Positions 1-12,759 of a DNA stretch of 64,000 nucleotides are shown in pieces. The stretch covers positions 91,558,004 to 91,622,003 of the forward strand of contig NC_091015.1 in assembly GCF_041296385.1 (NCBI RefSeq), given 5' to 3'. This stretch comes from Aphelocoma coerulescens. Taxonomy: Eukaryota; Chordata; Aves; Passeriformes; Corvidae. The notes below the pieces were generated by a model that ran no database searches, was not told where the DNA came from, and saw only the letters and a list, made by a program, of their open reading frames with translations. Within the stretch, counting starts at the first letter, position 1. Each line of letters begins with the position of its first letter. Position numbers and translations under genes: made by a program.

Positions 1-16
1 CAATGATACACTGGAG

Positions 17-1085
17 AGTCATGGAGTCATAGAGTAAACTGAGTTGGAAGAGACCCACCAGGATCATTGATTCCAGCTCCTAGCCCTGCATAGGACTGTC
101 CCCAAGAATCACACCATGTGCCCAACTGTACTGTCCAAACCCTTGTCGAACTCTGTCAGGATTTGTGTTTTGACCACTTCTCTGGGAAGCCTGTTCCAGT
201 GCCTGACCACCCTCTGGTTGAAGAACCTTTTCCTTATAGCCAACCTAAACTTCCCCTGACACAAATTCAGGCCATTCTCTCAGGTCCTGTCACTGGGCAC
301 CACAGAGAAGAGATCGGTGCCTGCCCCTCCTCTCCCCGTCATGAAAAAGTTGGTGCAGTGAGGTCTCCCCTCAGTCTCCTCTTCTCAAGGCTGAACAGAA
401 AAAGTGATCTCAGCCACTCCTCATGCAGCTTCCTCTCAAAGCCCCTTACCATCTTTGTCACCCTCCTCTGGATTCTCTCTAACAGCTTAATGTCTTTCTT
501 ACATTGTGGCACCCAAAACTGCCCCCAGCACTCAAAGTGAGGCCACCCCAGTGCAGAGCAGAGCAGGACAATCCCCTCCCTTGCCCGGCTGGTGATGCTG
601 TGCCTGATGCCCCCCAGGACAGGGTTGGCCCTCCTGGCTGCCAGGGCACTGCTGACTCATGGTCAATTTGCCATGGACAGGACCCCCAGTAAGTCTATCC
701 ATACATCCAGTGTTGGCCTATCACAGGTGCAGAATCCAATACTCTCCCTTGGTGAACTTCACATGGTTGGTGATTGTCCAGCCCTCTCATTTGCCGAGGT
801 CTCTCTGCAGGGCCTCCCTTCCTTAGAGGGAGTCAACAGCTCCTTCCAGATTTATATCATCTGCCAGCTTGCTTAGTATCCCTTCCAGTCCTGCATCCAA
901 GATGTTTATGAAGCTGTTGAAGAGCACAGAGCTGAGGATGGAGCCCTGAGGAGCCCCACTAGTGAGAGGTCACCAGTCTGATGTCACCCCATTCACTATA
1001 ACCCTTTGTGCCGACCTGTGAGCCAGTTGATCGCCCATCACATGATATGTTTATCCAGCTGTGTGCTAGACATTTTGTTCAGCAT
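17..1085 (-). mobile_element. CR1 LINE fragment, 3' end
   Basis: This is the 3' third of a CR1 non-LTR retrotransposon on the minus strand, covering the C-terminal part of the reverse transcriptase ORF and the 3' untranslated region. Read on the minus strand, it ends near position 17 in the tail 'ctctatgactccatgac', a decayed form of the CR1 terminal 8-mer repeat. Further in are the usual avian CR1 phrases for the RT C-terminus, such as the block around 900-1000 matching 'ggctccat..cagagctctgtg'. The inner border near 1085 is abrupt, as expected from 5' truncation. The reading frame is broken by stops, so it is dead. The open frames at 118-540, 504-692, 592-876 and 1006-1232 on the plus strand are antisense shadows of this element. 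Confidence 0.93.
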
Positions 1086-4000
1086 CACTTTAAGATTGCT
1101 CCGCTTTTATATTCTTTGCCAGGCATCCTCTACAGCCCAAAAAAAAAGGCCAGTAAGTCAGGTTGCCTTTGGTGTGGTTCTGAACAGCTATTAGTAGATG
1201 CAAGGGAAGCTCTGTCAGGACATTTGCATTGATGCCTTATTTTCAGGAAGGCTCCTTGGAAGCACTGGTCAATTTTACAGTCGTCTGTGCATATTCCACA
1301 GATTTGAAGATGAACTCTAATATTTCATATTCTGTGCAGTCTCCTCCTCTTCTGCCTAATGAAGGAACTAAGAGGAAACATTATGAAGCATTTCTCCCTT
1401 GATAGTCTGCTAAATGTTCTCCCGAAGGTCAGGCTGGTCTGTGAAAGTAGAGAAGATGTATGATATCACCAAAAAAGGCATTTCAGACAGGAAAAATGCA
1501 TTAAAATAGCTTAACCAGAAATCTGGAGTTAAAACAAACAAGAAGTAGTCTTATGGAAGTGTGTTGAAAATAAAAGCTTACAAATTCTAAAATGTATAAA
1601 AGTTTCAGTCCTAGAAAGTACAATATAGGCAAACACTAATAAAAAAAATTTGTCTCACTTGCCCATTAATGAAAGAAAACATAAAGGTAAATTAGATTTT
1701 TGTGAGTGTTTTTCCAGCAAAATGGCCAAATGCATCTTGGCTTCTTTTAATCTGACTACTTTGAAACCACTGTAAATAGCACAGTTAGACATAAGCAGGA
1801 CTAACGTAGCCAATGCCTAGCCTGAGGTTAGTGGATTATGGCCGTCCTTCTCCAGGGCCAGATGTCAAAACAACAAAATATTTTGTGAACAGGTGAAGGT
1901 AAAATGCAATAATCTGTTCTCAGGATTGAAACATCAGGGACAAGGACATGACATGATTTCTGAAATGATAAATATTTTTACTTAAAAATAATACCATGGC
2001 TTTCAGTGCTGACGCTAAGTACCTTTTTCACAGAGTCCATTATGATTTCCTGCATAGGGAATGAATACATTCAATTTTCAACAGCATCATTCAGTCTCAC
2101 GGTGATCTGGATAGCACACTACCAATTAATTAAGTTCAGAAATAAGGTGTAATTAATTCTCTGAGCAATTATTTGATTTCTGTCCAAGCAAGCTGATTCT
2201 AGCTAAAAATGTGCAGGTTTTTTCTGTGGTTAGCTGTGCTTCAAAGAAAGACTATTTAAATATAACCTGCATGTTTTTTCTTCTCCCATCTCCCATGTAC
2301 TAAGAGTTTAAATACTTTAAATATAATTGGATTTATCATCACAGAACACATCCAATAGAATGTGCATGGAGAGACAGCATAAATGATGCACATAATACAC
2401 AGGCAATTCTGTCAAATATTGATTGATGCCTTTGCTGCATATGTTGGAGAAGGCCATGACAGAGATTCAGCTAATGTGAGAAAACATTTATTTGCACCTA
2501 TTCCTTTACATTTAGTTTTTCACCCCTACACATTTACTTAAGATTTAACATAAGAAGCTTAGAAAATAGTTGACTTTCCTATGCAACTGGTATATTTTAA
2601 CAGGGTTTCGTCGGAACAGCATCAAATAAAAAAGCAAAACTTACTGAAACCAATTGTGCTACTCCCACCATATGCAAAAGTTAAAACATTTACAAATGCT
2701 TTCTAACTCCATGACCAAGAGATGTGCATGTATTTTCAGTGTTGTTGCCTGAACCAGAATGCAATCATTCATAGCAGTGATCAATCTGCTTCAACACTTC
2801 CTCATGTTTCTAGGATCTTATGGCTCTTATCATAAGAATTCTTTTTGTAATGAAATAAAATGTAAATCAAATAGGAAAGGCAAAATGCAAATTCTGTATC
2901 TTTCCTTTGTAAATGCTTTCTTTTCTTGGAATACAGTGGCAAAATACCCACATATTAATCCTTAGAGCTAGATAAAATCTTCAGCGGTGCTTATCATATT
3001 TTGATTGGTTTCATTTGACTTCTAGCAGAGAAATGGATTGTCTTTTTAATTTTTTTGCTTAGCTTTTTTTTAAGGAACATATTTATGTCGTCTTTTCAAA
3101 GGAAGAAATTATGTCAGACACTGTTCCAGGACTGATGTGCCAACTCTTCTTCTTCTGCTGCTGGAAAACTAAATATATATGTGTGTAAATCTGTTTTTTC
3201 AAGTGTTCTTTGGCTGTCTTGATTAACAAACTGTAAAATACAGTTTTGTCTTCTTTCTCTGCATCCATATCTAACTGTTATCTCATTTACCAGTCTTTAA
3301 AAAAAAAACTACAAGGAGAAGACATTCTATTAGCAGAATTAACAAGGACTATAACAAAAACATTCTCCTGCATGGAAGCTGATGGTGTAAACTGGCACAG
3401 TATAAATTTAGAAAGTGTGTTACTTTGTTTTTCATTAAAGTGAACATAAGACAGAATTCAACTGGCATAATTTTCACTATGGATTGTTGCAGTAGAGGTG
3501 TAGAATTTCAAGATATTTCATTCATTGCTGATTTTTTTGGTACTTTCTTACAAGTAAATAGTTTCCAGATTTTCTAGGAAAACTTTAACAAGGGAATATT
3601 AGAAGATCTAAACAGTATTTTTTCCATATCACATGGAAGAATCAGGAAAAAAGGTCACTTCAGAAAAGAAAAGAGAAATCTAGATGATTCAACTTTGTCA
3701 CAAAGCATGCTGCTGCCAATTTGCATTCCCATTCTTTTCCACTATTGTCAATAGATTTTTCAAACCTATTGTCATTAAGTTTTCAAAAGTATTAGACAAA
3801 TAGAATAGCAATTTCTCCAAAATTTTCATAACTCATCTGTTCTAATCCCTTTAATTATTTTGTCATGTCTTTTCAATTAGTCATTTATTGATAGCAAGTT
3901 TTGTGATGATCTATGTCAGTCTTTTAGTTTCTACATTTTACTTTCTTCTCTTTGAAAAAACACATTAGTTCTGAGCATATATGTGTATGAAGCATAATGT

Positions 4001-5695
4001 TCAAACTGGTGACACTAGCTAACATCTCAGAACTCTCAAGCTCTGTCCCAAGAACCCTGAAACATCCTTGGTTTTCCTCAGAAATAACACTCACATGAAG
4101 CAATCATGTAAAAAATAAGAAAGGAAAGGACAGCCAAGGAAACAATAGTTTCATTCAGAAATAAAATGCTAAACCGTTTTAACAAAGCCTTTCTTATTTT
4201 TCAAAGTTGAGAAAATTCAGGGTTTTTACTGGTTGCAAATACAACTAATGTAGAAAATACAGAAAAGTTGTAAGTTTATTGTTAGTTGCATCTTTATTCA
4301 CAATTTTTCAGCTTGAACATCCACAGGCATTTTGAAGAAAGTGCCAGGTGCTTTTTATAGATGTTTTGGTTTAAAGCAAATAAAAACTTCTAAAGAGTAC
4401 AGTACAAGATTGGTAGTAGAAAGTCTATGAGTAAACATTGGATTTGTTGTTGATAAAAGGTCATAGACTCAGAAATATGTATAAAGAGTGCATGGAGAGA
4501 GAAGAGCAACATGTGAGGAATCTCAATTGATACAAAAAGATGAGGAATTGTACATAAAACTGTGAATGTAATTTCTTTGGCTGTATTTATGCTAAAATAA
4601 ACTGTAAATGTAGTTCTGTTTTAACTGAGTTGAAAAGGGCAACTAGGAAAAAGTTTTGCATGATAATATTAGATAAAAACACTGTGGCTTTGACAACTTC
4701 CTCCAGTCTAAGCCACTAGCATGGAAAACTGATATGGCAAGACCGAATGAAGATCTAATGTAAATTTTAATATTTATATAATCTATGCTAATATAATCAC
4801 TTAACATTTGGGATGATTATTCTCATATAGGATCCTACTGGGATCCTGTGTGCCTCTGCCTTCAAATATAACAATTACCCTCCTTTTTCCTTTGTAGTAA
4901 TTTAACAGATGGGAAAACTGAATATTTGTTTGCATGTTATTAGCTGTGGATCATAGAACAGAAGTCCAATTTCAAGGAGGTAGATGTCAGGTAGCATTAT
5001 CATTTAGAGGCCAAAAGATGCAGCAGTATAAAAAATGAGGATATTTATCAATGAGATGAAGAGTTTTGAGGCTGAATGTTGCTTAACTTTGTATATCAGA
5101 TCTAAGCTACTTTAGAGAAAAATTAATCATTCTTTGAAAGGTCCTGTCTCTTCCCATGAGATGTAAAGGTAGTCTAAAGCGCCATAAATACTTGGTGCTG
5201 AAGTAAAGGTCAGCAAGATGTATCCAATTCTAAATTAGTGAATGTAAGACACTGATTCTATGCTCTTTACTTGGCTTCATCTCATTTTAAGTTTCCAAAA
5301 CGAACAGTGTTTGTATACCGCATTACAATGTTCTGATCATTATGGTTGCCATGGAAACTTATCTCAAGTTTTATCAATATAAACTCAAATAATTGAATTG
5401 TGATTAAGCACAGTAGGAGAAAGAGGAGCTCACACCACATCCTTGTACTTCAAAGCAAATTACAAGGTCATGAGTCCAGGCATGAAGGAGCAAGATCTTC
5501 AGGGTAATTCCACTGCTCCCATCAAGGTGCATCTTAACAGGAATGAAGGCTACAGAGACAAGAGCTATGACTCTCAGCTGGTACGTGCTATGAGTAAAGT
5601 ACTGGGATAACTTCTTCTGCCTGCCATGCCTCATTGCAGGATAGAAACAAAACTTCTGGAGCCTTGAAATGGCACTGAAAGCAAAAAACAAAGCC
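1086..5695. other. Gene-poor AT-rich DNA
   Basis: No gene or recognisable repeat was found. The sequence is AT-rich and CpG-poor, with frequent stops in all frames. The only open frames are 61-99 codons (for example 5404-5703 minus, 99 codons, whose N-terminal end overlaps the following CR1). None shows a recognisable domain, splice-site pair or codon bias. Two short parts look more complex than their surroundings and may be conserved non-coding DNA: about 2085-2225, with several TAATTA-type homeodomain cores, and about 5280-5405, with an RFX X-box. Confidence 0.7.
5345..5358. promoter_or_regulatory. RFX-type X-box motif
   Basis: The 14-mer GTTGCCATGGAAAC is one base from the perfect palindromic X-box GTTGCCATGGCAAC, the binding site of RFX winged-helix transcription factors. 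It lies in non-repetitive DNA about 350 bp before a CR1 insertion. The motif is directly visible. That it is an active enhancer site is inference, since one 14-mer in 64 kb can occur by chance. Confidence 0.45.
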
Positions 5696-6465
5696 AAGCG
5701 CAAGGTCGCAAGGTCCTACACCTGGGTCATGGCAATCCCAGGCACACCAACAGGTTGGAAGGAGAAATGATTGAAAGCAATCCTGTGGAAAAGGCCTTAG
5801 GAATGATGGTTGATGAAAAACTCAACCTGAGCCGGCAGTGTGCACTCACAGCCCAGAAAGCCAATGGAATCTTGGGCTGCATCCAAAGGAGCTTGGCCAG
5901 CAGGTCATAGGAGGTGCTTCTGCCCCTCTACTCCACTCTTGTGAGACTCCACCTGTAGCACTGTTCTGGTGTCCCCAGCATAAGAAGGATGTGGAACTGT
6001 TGGAGCAGCTCCAGAGGAGGGCCATGAAGTTGATAAGTGGATTAGACCACCTTGCCTAGGAAGATAGGTTGAAAAAGTTGGGGCTGTTCAGCCTGGTGAA
6101 GAGGAGATTGTGTGGACATCTCGTAGCAACTTTCCAGTATCTGAAGGAAGCCTCCAGGGAAGCTGGAGAAGGACTCTTCATTAGGAACTGTAGTGATAGG
6201 ACAAGGGAGAATGGGTACAAACTGAAAGGGGAAATTTGGGTTAAGTATTAGTAAGATATTTTTTACTGTGATGATGTTGAGACACTGGAACAGGTTGCCC
6301 AGGAAGGTTCTGGAGTCCCCAACCCTGGCAGTGTTCAAAGCCAGGTTGGATAAGGCCTTGAGCAACCTAGTCTACTGGGAGGTTTCCCTTCCCATGGCAG
6401 GGGGGTTGGGTCTCGATGATCTTTAAGGTCCATTTGAACCCATTAGCACTCTGTTTCTATGAACT
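5696..6465 (+). mobile_element. CR1 LINE fragment, RT C-terminus and 3' UTR
   Basis: This is a plus-strand CR1 fragment of about 770 bp. It begins in the RT ORF at the block that reads '(k)[14 protein letters not shown]' and runs through the familiar avian CR1 C-terminal text: '[20 protein letters not shown]', then a block meaning 'WCPQHKKDVELLEQLQRRAMK' (about 5970-6030). It then passes through the 3' UTR to the decayed tail 'ctgtttctatga' near 6460. Stops and frame shifts interrupt the frame, so it is inactive. The open frame 5838-6059 is a genuine piece of the RT C-terminus; the minus frame 6042-6365 is antisense. The 5' end is truncated, as is usual for this family. Confidence 0.93.
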
Positions 6466-8618
6466 CCTAGATACAGCTGCAGAGTAATCCATTGTTTCAC
6501 CTCACAGCTATCAGCCTTGCCCTTAAATGTAATGTTGATTTAATGTCATTTTCTGATAACTAATTTATATAATTAGCACTAATTATCAAATAACTATGTG
6601 CACAAATTCCAGTGTGGATAAAAAGGAAATGTTAAACATTTCTTAGCACCTTCTGTCTGTGGAAAGGCACAAATTTTGAAGCCAGCATTAGAAGAACTCA
6701 GTGCAGTAATTAATGATTTAGAACAGAGTATAATCAGAAAAAAAAGTAAGTTCTCACATGATCAAAAGGTGTTTGGGGCCTGCAGCAGCAGAATACATTG
6801 TAAAGGTTTTTAGGGCAGCTATGTAAAGACAAGACAGTATGCAGTATTGTCCATGGGAAAATAGAGTTAGCAAGGACAAAGCAATGCAAGGGTTAAAATT
6901 AACTGTTTGTGAACACTGTGGGGTGCATACAATTGCTCAGGCACAGCTTTTCAGGGAAAGGAACTGGGTACCGGTTACACAGCTCAGCTGCAGTACAGTG
7001 CTCAGTTTTGGTCCTCTTAATTAGAAAGGGAAACAGCACCTAAGGAGCGGGTTTAGTAAGAGCCAATGTGAATCAGCAGAAGCAGTGAAAAAGCGAAAAA
7101 GAATTTTTTTCTGAAATATGTCAGTTTATCTTAGAAAAGAATAAAAATGCCTTTTAGTACAAAAAAACCCCAATGAATTCCAGAGAGAAAAAATGGCAGA
7201 AAACAGTAAATCCCTTTGCCATTTCTTTTAGGAGACAAAAAAAGGGCAGCTAATCTGGTACTACTGTGTGTCATTCACTGAAAGACCTCATTGCCACAAA
7301 ATATCACCAGGAGAAAGTTTTAAGTTGAAAGGGGAAGGGAATTTGATGCTTACATTCTTGGTGAATACTTCTGTAGTTAAATTCTAGGCAGAACTTTAAA
7401 GTAGCAAAGTTTGTAAACTGACACTTCTGAACAAAATGTCAAAGGTCCTTGTATCATGCCAGTTTTGCTAGATCCTTCCTTCTGGATTATTTCACACTGT
7501 CAAATATCAAACACAGATTTACCAGACTATTGTTAGCATTATAGTTCATTAATAATGGTCTCCCAAACATTTCTCTGATTTCTTAACTCTTCTATTTCTA
7601 TGATGATCTCAGGTCACTACAGCCCCTGTTGTACCATAATTACATTGAAATTAGTCTGCAGCAAATGAAAGGAGAATTCCATGAGTTATAGTTGTTGATC
7701 AGGTTTCAGCATGGGAAAAAAAAATGCTCATTTATTTCAAAATAGGGGAAATGCTGATACAAATGACATGCTAGAACTATTGACCAACAGAAATTCTTTG
7801 TTAGAATCAAGAAGGACAAAAGCAGGGAAGCAGATTATCTTGTTGTTTTTTTTTTTTCTAGAAAGGGGGAGTTTTTGTGGCTTGATATGGCTCTGTATTC
7901 TCTTTACCTCTCTGAAATAATTTGATGTGGCCAGCAAGTGCAGTAACAGGCTTTACAGATGATTTGAATGAAGATGCTAACTGGCCAGTTGTCAGACAGA
8001 CTTCTTGTACTGAGACTGTGACCTTTCACTCAAGGGACCACTAATGCGAACCCTCAAGTTCCATGCAATAGTTTATTTTCATGAAGCTTGTAGGAACTTA
8101 ATAGCTTTGAGTCCTCAGCTGTGCTTTCAAATTTGGCTAAAATAAGATACCTTGTTTGAAAGTTGTTGGGTAGACTGACAGACTGACAGACAGATAAATG
8201 AGCATGAACAACATGATTGCACAAAACGTCTTTTTAGGAAACCAGGATAAAAATAAACTCCCTTTATTGTAACACTCAGTAGACTTTCAGAATTGCTAAG
8301 AAAGCTTCCATAATTATAGTACTATACTTCTAAGGCTGTTTGAAGATATATAATGGTTATAACTGTTATTCTTGTCTGACTCCCTGTAAAATCGATGCAT
8401 GCCACTCATTCCTAATAGCTGTTTAACAATTTTTATTGCTGAATATGTGCTACCAACTGACTGTAGCCAGAAGAAACAAAAAGCAAGACAAAACAAAAAT
8501 CTCAATATTTGTTTGGAGTTGTCTCCACTGAAGTCTGTGAACAATACCTATGATTCAGCTGGGAGTCTGATGAGTGATACACAAGCTGGGTAGTTCAATC
8601 CAAGAGAACTGAACTCCT
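6466..8618. other. Gene-poor AT-rich DNA
   Basis: No gene was found. A short degenerate LINE-like stretch is listed separately near 6950-7040. A minor tandem of CAGACTGA-type units lies at 8173-8196. The part at about 6538-6600 has dense TAATTA/ATTA cores and may be conserved non-coding DNA. The remaining open frames are under 80 codons and show no recognisable product. Confidence 0.65.
6950..7040 (+). mobile_element. Degenerate CR1-type LINE remnant
   Basis: The stretch around 6975-7030 ('cagctgcagtacagtgctca' followed by 'gttttggtcctcttaatta') resembles the CR1 coding segment meaning 'p-h-L-E-Y-C-v-Q-F-W-x-P-h' near the RT C-terminus. Divergence is high and the borders are not visible. It may extend to about 6840 on the left. 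It could also be chance similarity. Confidence 0.45.
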
Positions 8619-9042
8619 TAGAATCATTTAGGTTGTAAAAGACCTTTAAGGTCATTGAGTCCAACTGTTAACCCAGCACTGCCAAGGCCACGACTAAGCT
8701 GAGTTCCCAAGCACCACATCTACACATATTTTAAGCACTTCCAGGGATGGCAACTCCACCACTTCCCTGGGCAGCCCGTTCCAATGCTTGACAGCTCTTT
8801 TGGTGGAGAATTTTTTTTCTAATGTCCGGTTTAAACCTTCTCTGACACAACCTAAGGCTGTTTCCTCTTGTACAGTCACTTGTTAATTGGGAAAGGGGAC
8901 CAACATCCACCTTTCAGGGAGCTGTAGGGAGCAAAAAGGTCCCCTTTGAGCCTTCTTATCTCCAGGCTAAACAGTCCTTGTTCCCCCCACCATTCCACAT
9001 AGGACTTGTTTTCTAGACCCTTCACCAGCCTTATTGCTCTTC
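8619..9042 (-). mobile_element. CR1 LINE fragment, 3' end
   Basis: This is a minus-strand CR1 3' end of about 425 bp. On the plus strand it starts 'tagaatcatttaggttgtaa' and then 'aagacctttaaggtcattga', the reverse complement of the standard avian CR1 3' terminus. It continues into the RT C-terminal block, with reverse-complement text such as 'ccacttccctgggcagcccg'. The open frame 8694-8879 on the minus strand is a remnant of the element's last coding part. The element is truncated at its 5' side near 9042 and cannot encode a working protein. Confidence 0.94.
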
Positions 9043-10920
9043 ACTTACAAGTGAGTACTTGCATTTATTTTATGATGCTGCTTTTTGAGAATCAAGTGAA
9101 TACTTCATTCTGAAGTACATCAGAAAAAGCTGAGGTCCTTTTGGTCATTTAATGGAACACAAAAAGCCATAAAAGTAAACTGTGCTCCTCAAATGAATAT
9201 TTATTCAGATCATGAAATGGTTTACTTCATCCGCTTAAAATTTTAAAATCATCTTTGCTGCATTCCAATTGTTATTTTCAGTAAACAGATAGGCACTTAT
9301 CTAGCAGCAGAAGAATATTTGCCTGTAAAAATAACCCACTTTGATGAAATGATCAAGGTTATAATGTATGCAGCATTCAACAAAAGCAAGTTACCTTTCT
9401 GGAAATTTCCAGAAATGTGGTCTGATTAGATTATTTAGTATGTTAAAAGAAAGGCCAGTGACAACTCACTCAAATATGGATTTGCCTAGGGTTTGTTTTT
9501 GTCAGGGACATGAAGTCCCTGCTGGAAGTTTGAAGCAAAGATGAGGTGATGAAGTCCATTGAAATTACAATCTGGGTACAATTCAGGTCAACATCACCAC
9601 AGTTTAATACTACATTAATGTTTTTGATTAAATGCTGAGTAATGATATTTGAGTTCTGTATCTCATATTTTTCAGTAGCATAGCCATAATCTACAAAAAG
9701 GGTCCAACCTTGTTTTTCTTTACTCTTTTGTTGACTTCTATTCTCATCAACAGAAGTCATACATGCTTGAGTTTTTTAACCTGTTTTGTCTTCTCTTGCA
9801 ATTGTCAAGCACAGAACAGCTGAGCTGAGAGAACAGTAGTGGTGAAAAAAAGAAAATATTTTTGTTACTCAAGCTCTCCATTTAGTTAAAATAGCATTGG
9901 CCATTCTTACTTATTATCACTTATTATTCTCACTTTTTTGTAATTTTTTTTCATCTCTTTATTACAGGGGCATGTCCATTAGCTCAGAAGAATTTTTTTT
10001 ATTTGCTGATGAAGAGTCCAGTATAGTGGCATGGCAACAGTACCCCAGAATAATGTGGGATTCAAACATTGTGCCCTTGTAAACTTGTGCTAGTCTAGTC
10101 TCTCTCATAACAAACAGAAAGTTGGAATACTGAACAAAGGGTTTTTACATCACTGGAGAAGGCTTATTGTGCCATAATGAGCCTTTCTGGGCAAAATCTA
10201 AAAATAAGTTTCTATAGACCTTTTGTCTAAATCCAGTCCTTAATATTCATCATTGCACTGGCTTTCTTGATTACAGAGTTATGACATGTATACCTGCATC
10301 TAGCACCGTTCAGCTACAGTTTTTGGATGAGTTTGCTACTAAGTGCAAATAAGAGGCAAGATGCCAAACTTGAGGTAGAGACAGTTTTCACTGTTGGACC
10401 GGGTGGAAGGGTTATGTGTCTTTTTCTATATATCTATTTCATCTCTTACTCATATGCATCCATTTGCTCCAATGGCACCTCAGTGTTTTGTTTCCCTTAA
10501 AAGACCTCAGATGTGAGATTTTCTTTTTGATGAAGGGCTATTCAGAGCTTAGTGTTTTCATATCTCAAACTATTCCATACTGAAAATATATACCCTTTCC
10601 ATCACATACCAGAAGGAAGACAATAAAACTGCCACAGCAGAATAGACTGCAAGGTAAGTAACTGTTTTCTAGTTCTTAAAGACAACTTGTATAAAGAAAA
10701 TGGGCAGTTTTTTATAATCATATTTGAAAGAATTGATGTATTTATCTTGAAACCTGGAAGAATTTTTATATCATCAGTAAGTTCTGACCTATTGATCTGC
10801 CTTCCATCTGGTGGCACCACTTATACTCATGCAGAGCACAATCAATAGTATAGAAAAACCATATTTTTCCCGTATTACAGTGATATTTTAAGTGACAGTA
10901 GAGTCAAGGGAGAAGGCTTC

Positions 10921-10943
10921 AATAATAATAATAATAATAATAA
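10921..10943. repeat. (AAT)n microsatellite
   Basis: Seven to eight perfect AAT units followed by an A-rich tail. Confidence 0.95.
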
Positions 10944-12646
10944 AATTAAAATAAGAAATATAGTTTGGAGTTTAATAGCTTGCCCATATTGATTTTTATC
11001 AGGGTTATTTGCCATATTTTACCATCAGGAGGAGTTGTCATCTCTGCAAAAGCCATTTATTTTCCAATTAATTATTTCAACTTGGGTAAGCAAATAAGAA
11101 TACCAAGGGATTATTATGTTTTCCTGAAAAATAAGCCAAACTTTCCTGTCCCAGCATTCTAGCAACTTTCTGCACCATTTCCTCTGGCTCTTTGGGATCC
11201 TTTAAGTTTAACGTTTTTCAAAAATGTGAAGGAGTCCCAGTTCTTCCCCTAGTCTCAGCAGTGCAGACTATCATGCCACAAACAAAAGAGGTTTACAGAG
11301 ATCCTGCTAGGAGGAGGGAAGGCAAGAGCATGCTCTTGGCTTATGCTCCTGCAGAAATCATTTAGGGAAACATAGGCTTTCATTAACAGGCTTCAAACCC
11401 AGCAAGTATTGTTTCACAGAGTCTGTCTCGTGGGATAAAGCTTACCTGAAAGAGCTGCTCACGTAAATGAGATCTTGTTTATATCTTTACAGGCCTGACT
11501 GACTGTATCACTTCACTGTACACACCAGAAAATACAAAAGGCTAGATAAACTTTAAATTGCTGCTGCCAAATTCACACCCTTTTAACATTTTGGGGGGCA
11601 AGAGACCAGAGTGTGATAGAAATCAAGGCAGAAAATGTTAAATGGCCTTCAATATAAGGAAACTCAAGGAAATTGGTTTGGGCTATACGATTAGCAGCTT
11701 ATCAAATCTATGTTAGAAAGCACTAAATAGTGAAGACAATTCTGAGGAGACAAGGGGAACCCTAACACAGACACTGTGAAGACTGAGTCCAAGGTGAAAC
11801 CACTGTGTTAGGGGTCAGGCCACCTGCCACATGTTGAGAAATTAGTCTGGTGTCATGCTGTCCCAGATCTGTGGTGCTCGTCAGAGCTGCACTGCTGGGC
11901 CTCAATTATGTGAGAAGTAGCTGAGCGCTGTGGAACAGAAATCTTAGAATAGAACTTATTACTCACCTTTTTTACCTTTTTACATAAATTTGACTGTGTG
12001 TCACTGAGTGGTGTGGTTCTGTTCTCACATCTATCTGATTCAGATTCCCTCCAGGACAGCATAAGAACAAGAATAGCACAGCTGACATTTTGGGTCATTG
12101 GTTTTACTGAATGCCATCTGAATGCCCATGCTGTCGTCTCTGGGGTTTCCTGCATCAATAGGTGGCCAATATCAATGTTTCAGAAGAAGAGAGAAAGAAA
12201 AATAAAATATTATTCAAAGGAGAAAAAAAAAAGCTTTCTTTCCTCTTCTGTGAATTTCTATTTTTTTTAGCCCCTCCCATCAAAATCTTTGGTGTTGTTC
12301 CCCTGCAAAAGTAGCTGGCCTTGTGAACAAATATCAAGAAATAATAATAAGCATTGCCTGCATGAAATACCTATGGAGAAGACATGGATTTATCTTTCTT
12401 CTACTTAGCCCACAGTACACATATGTTTTCTTAACCATTTGTTGAAAGAGTTTGCAAATCTCTGCTGGGGCACTGTGGCTTCACGCAACTCCAGAGAGGC
12501 TGTGCCTGTCAGTGCAGTGCCCTGTCTCAGTCATCATTTTCTTTACTTTAAGAACAAAGTCAAAGCAACTGCCAAGGAGTTAATCTAGCACAAGGTAGCT
12601 TGACTCCCTCTGGGCTCTGAAGCAATCAGCAACAAGTAATGAAATC

Positions 12647-12729
12647 CACACACACCAAAAAACCCCCAAAATCCAAAACAAACCCCCCCAAACAAACAAA
12701 CAAAAAAAGCCAAACCCAACAAAAAAACC
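12647..12729. repeat. A/C-rich low-complexity tract
   Basis: This is a run made almost only of A and C, with AAAC/CAAA units and C runs. The open frames 12585-12794 (minus) and 12639-12851 (plus) are produced by this composition and are not genes. Confidence 0.9.
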
Positions 12730-12759
12730 TTACCATTAAAGTTAGTGAGAAAAGAATTG

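Noticed and set aside
118..540. 140-codon plus-strand open frame
   Set aside because: It lies antisense within a CR1 3' end, and the sequence is explained by the element.
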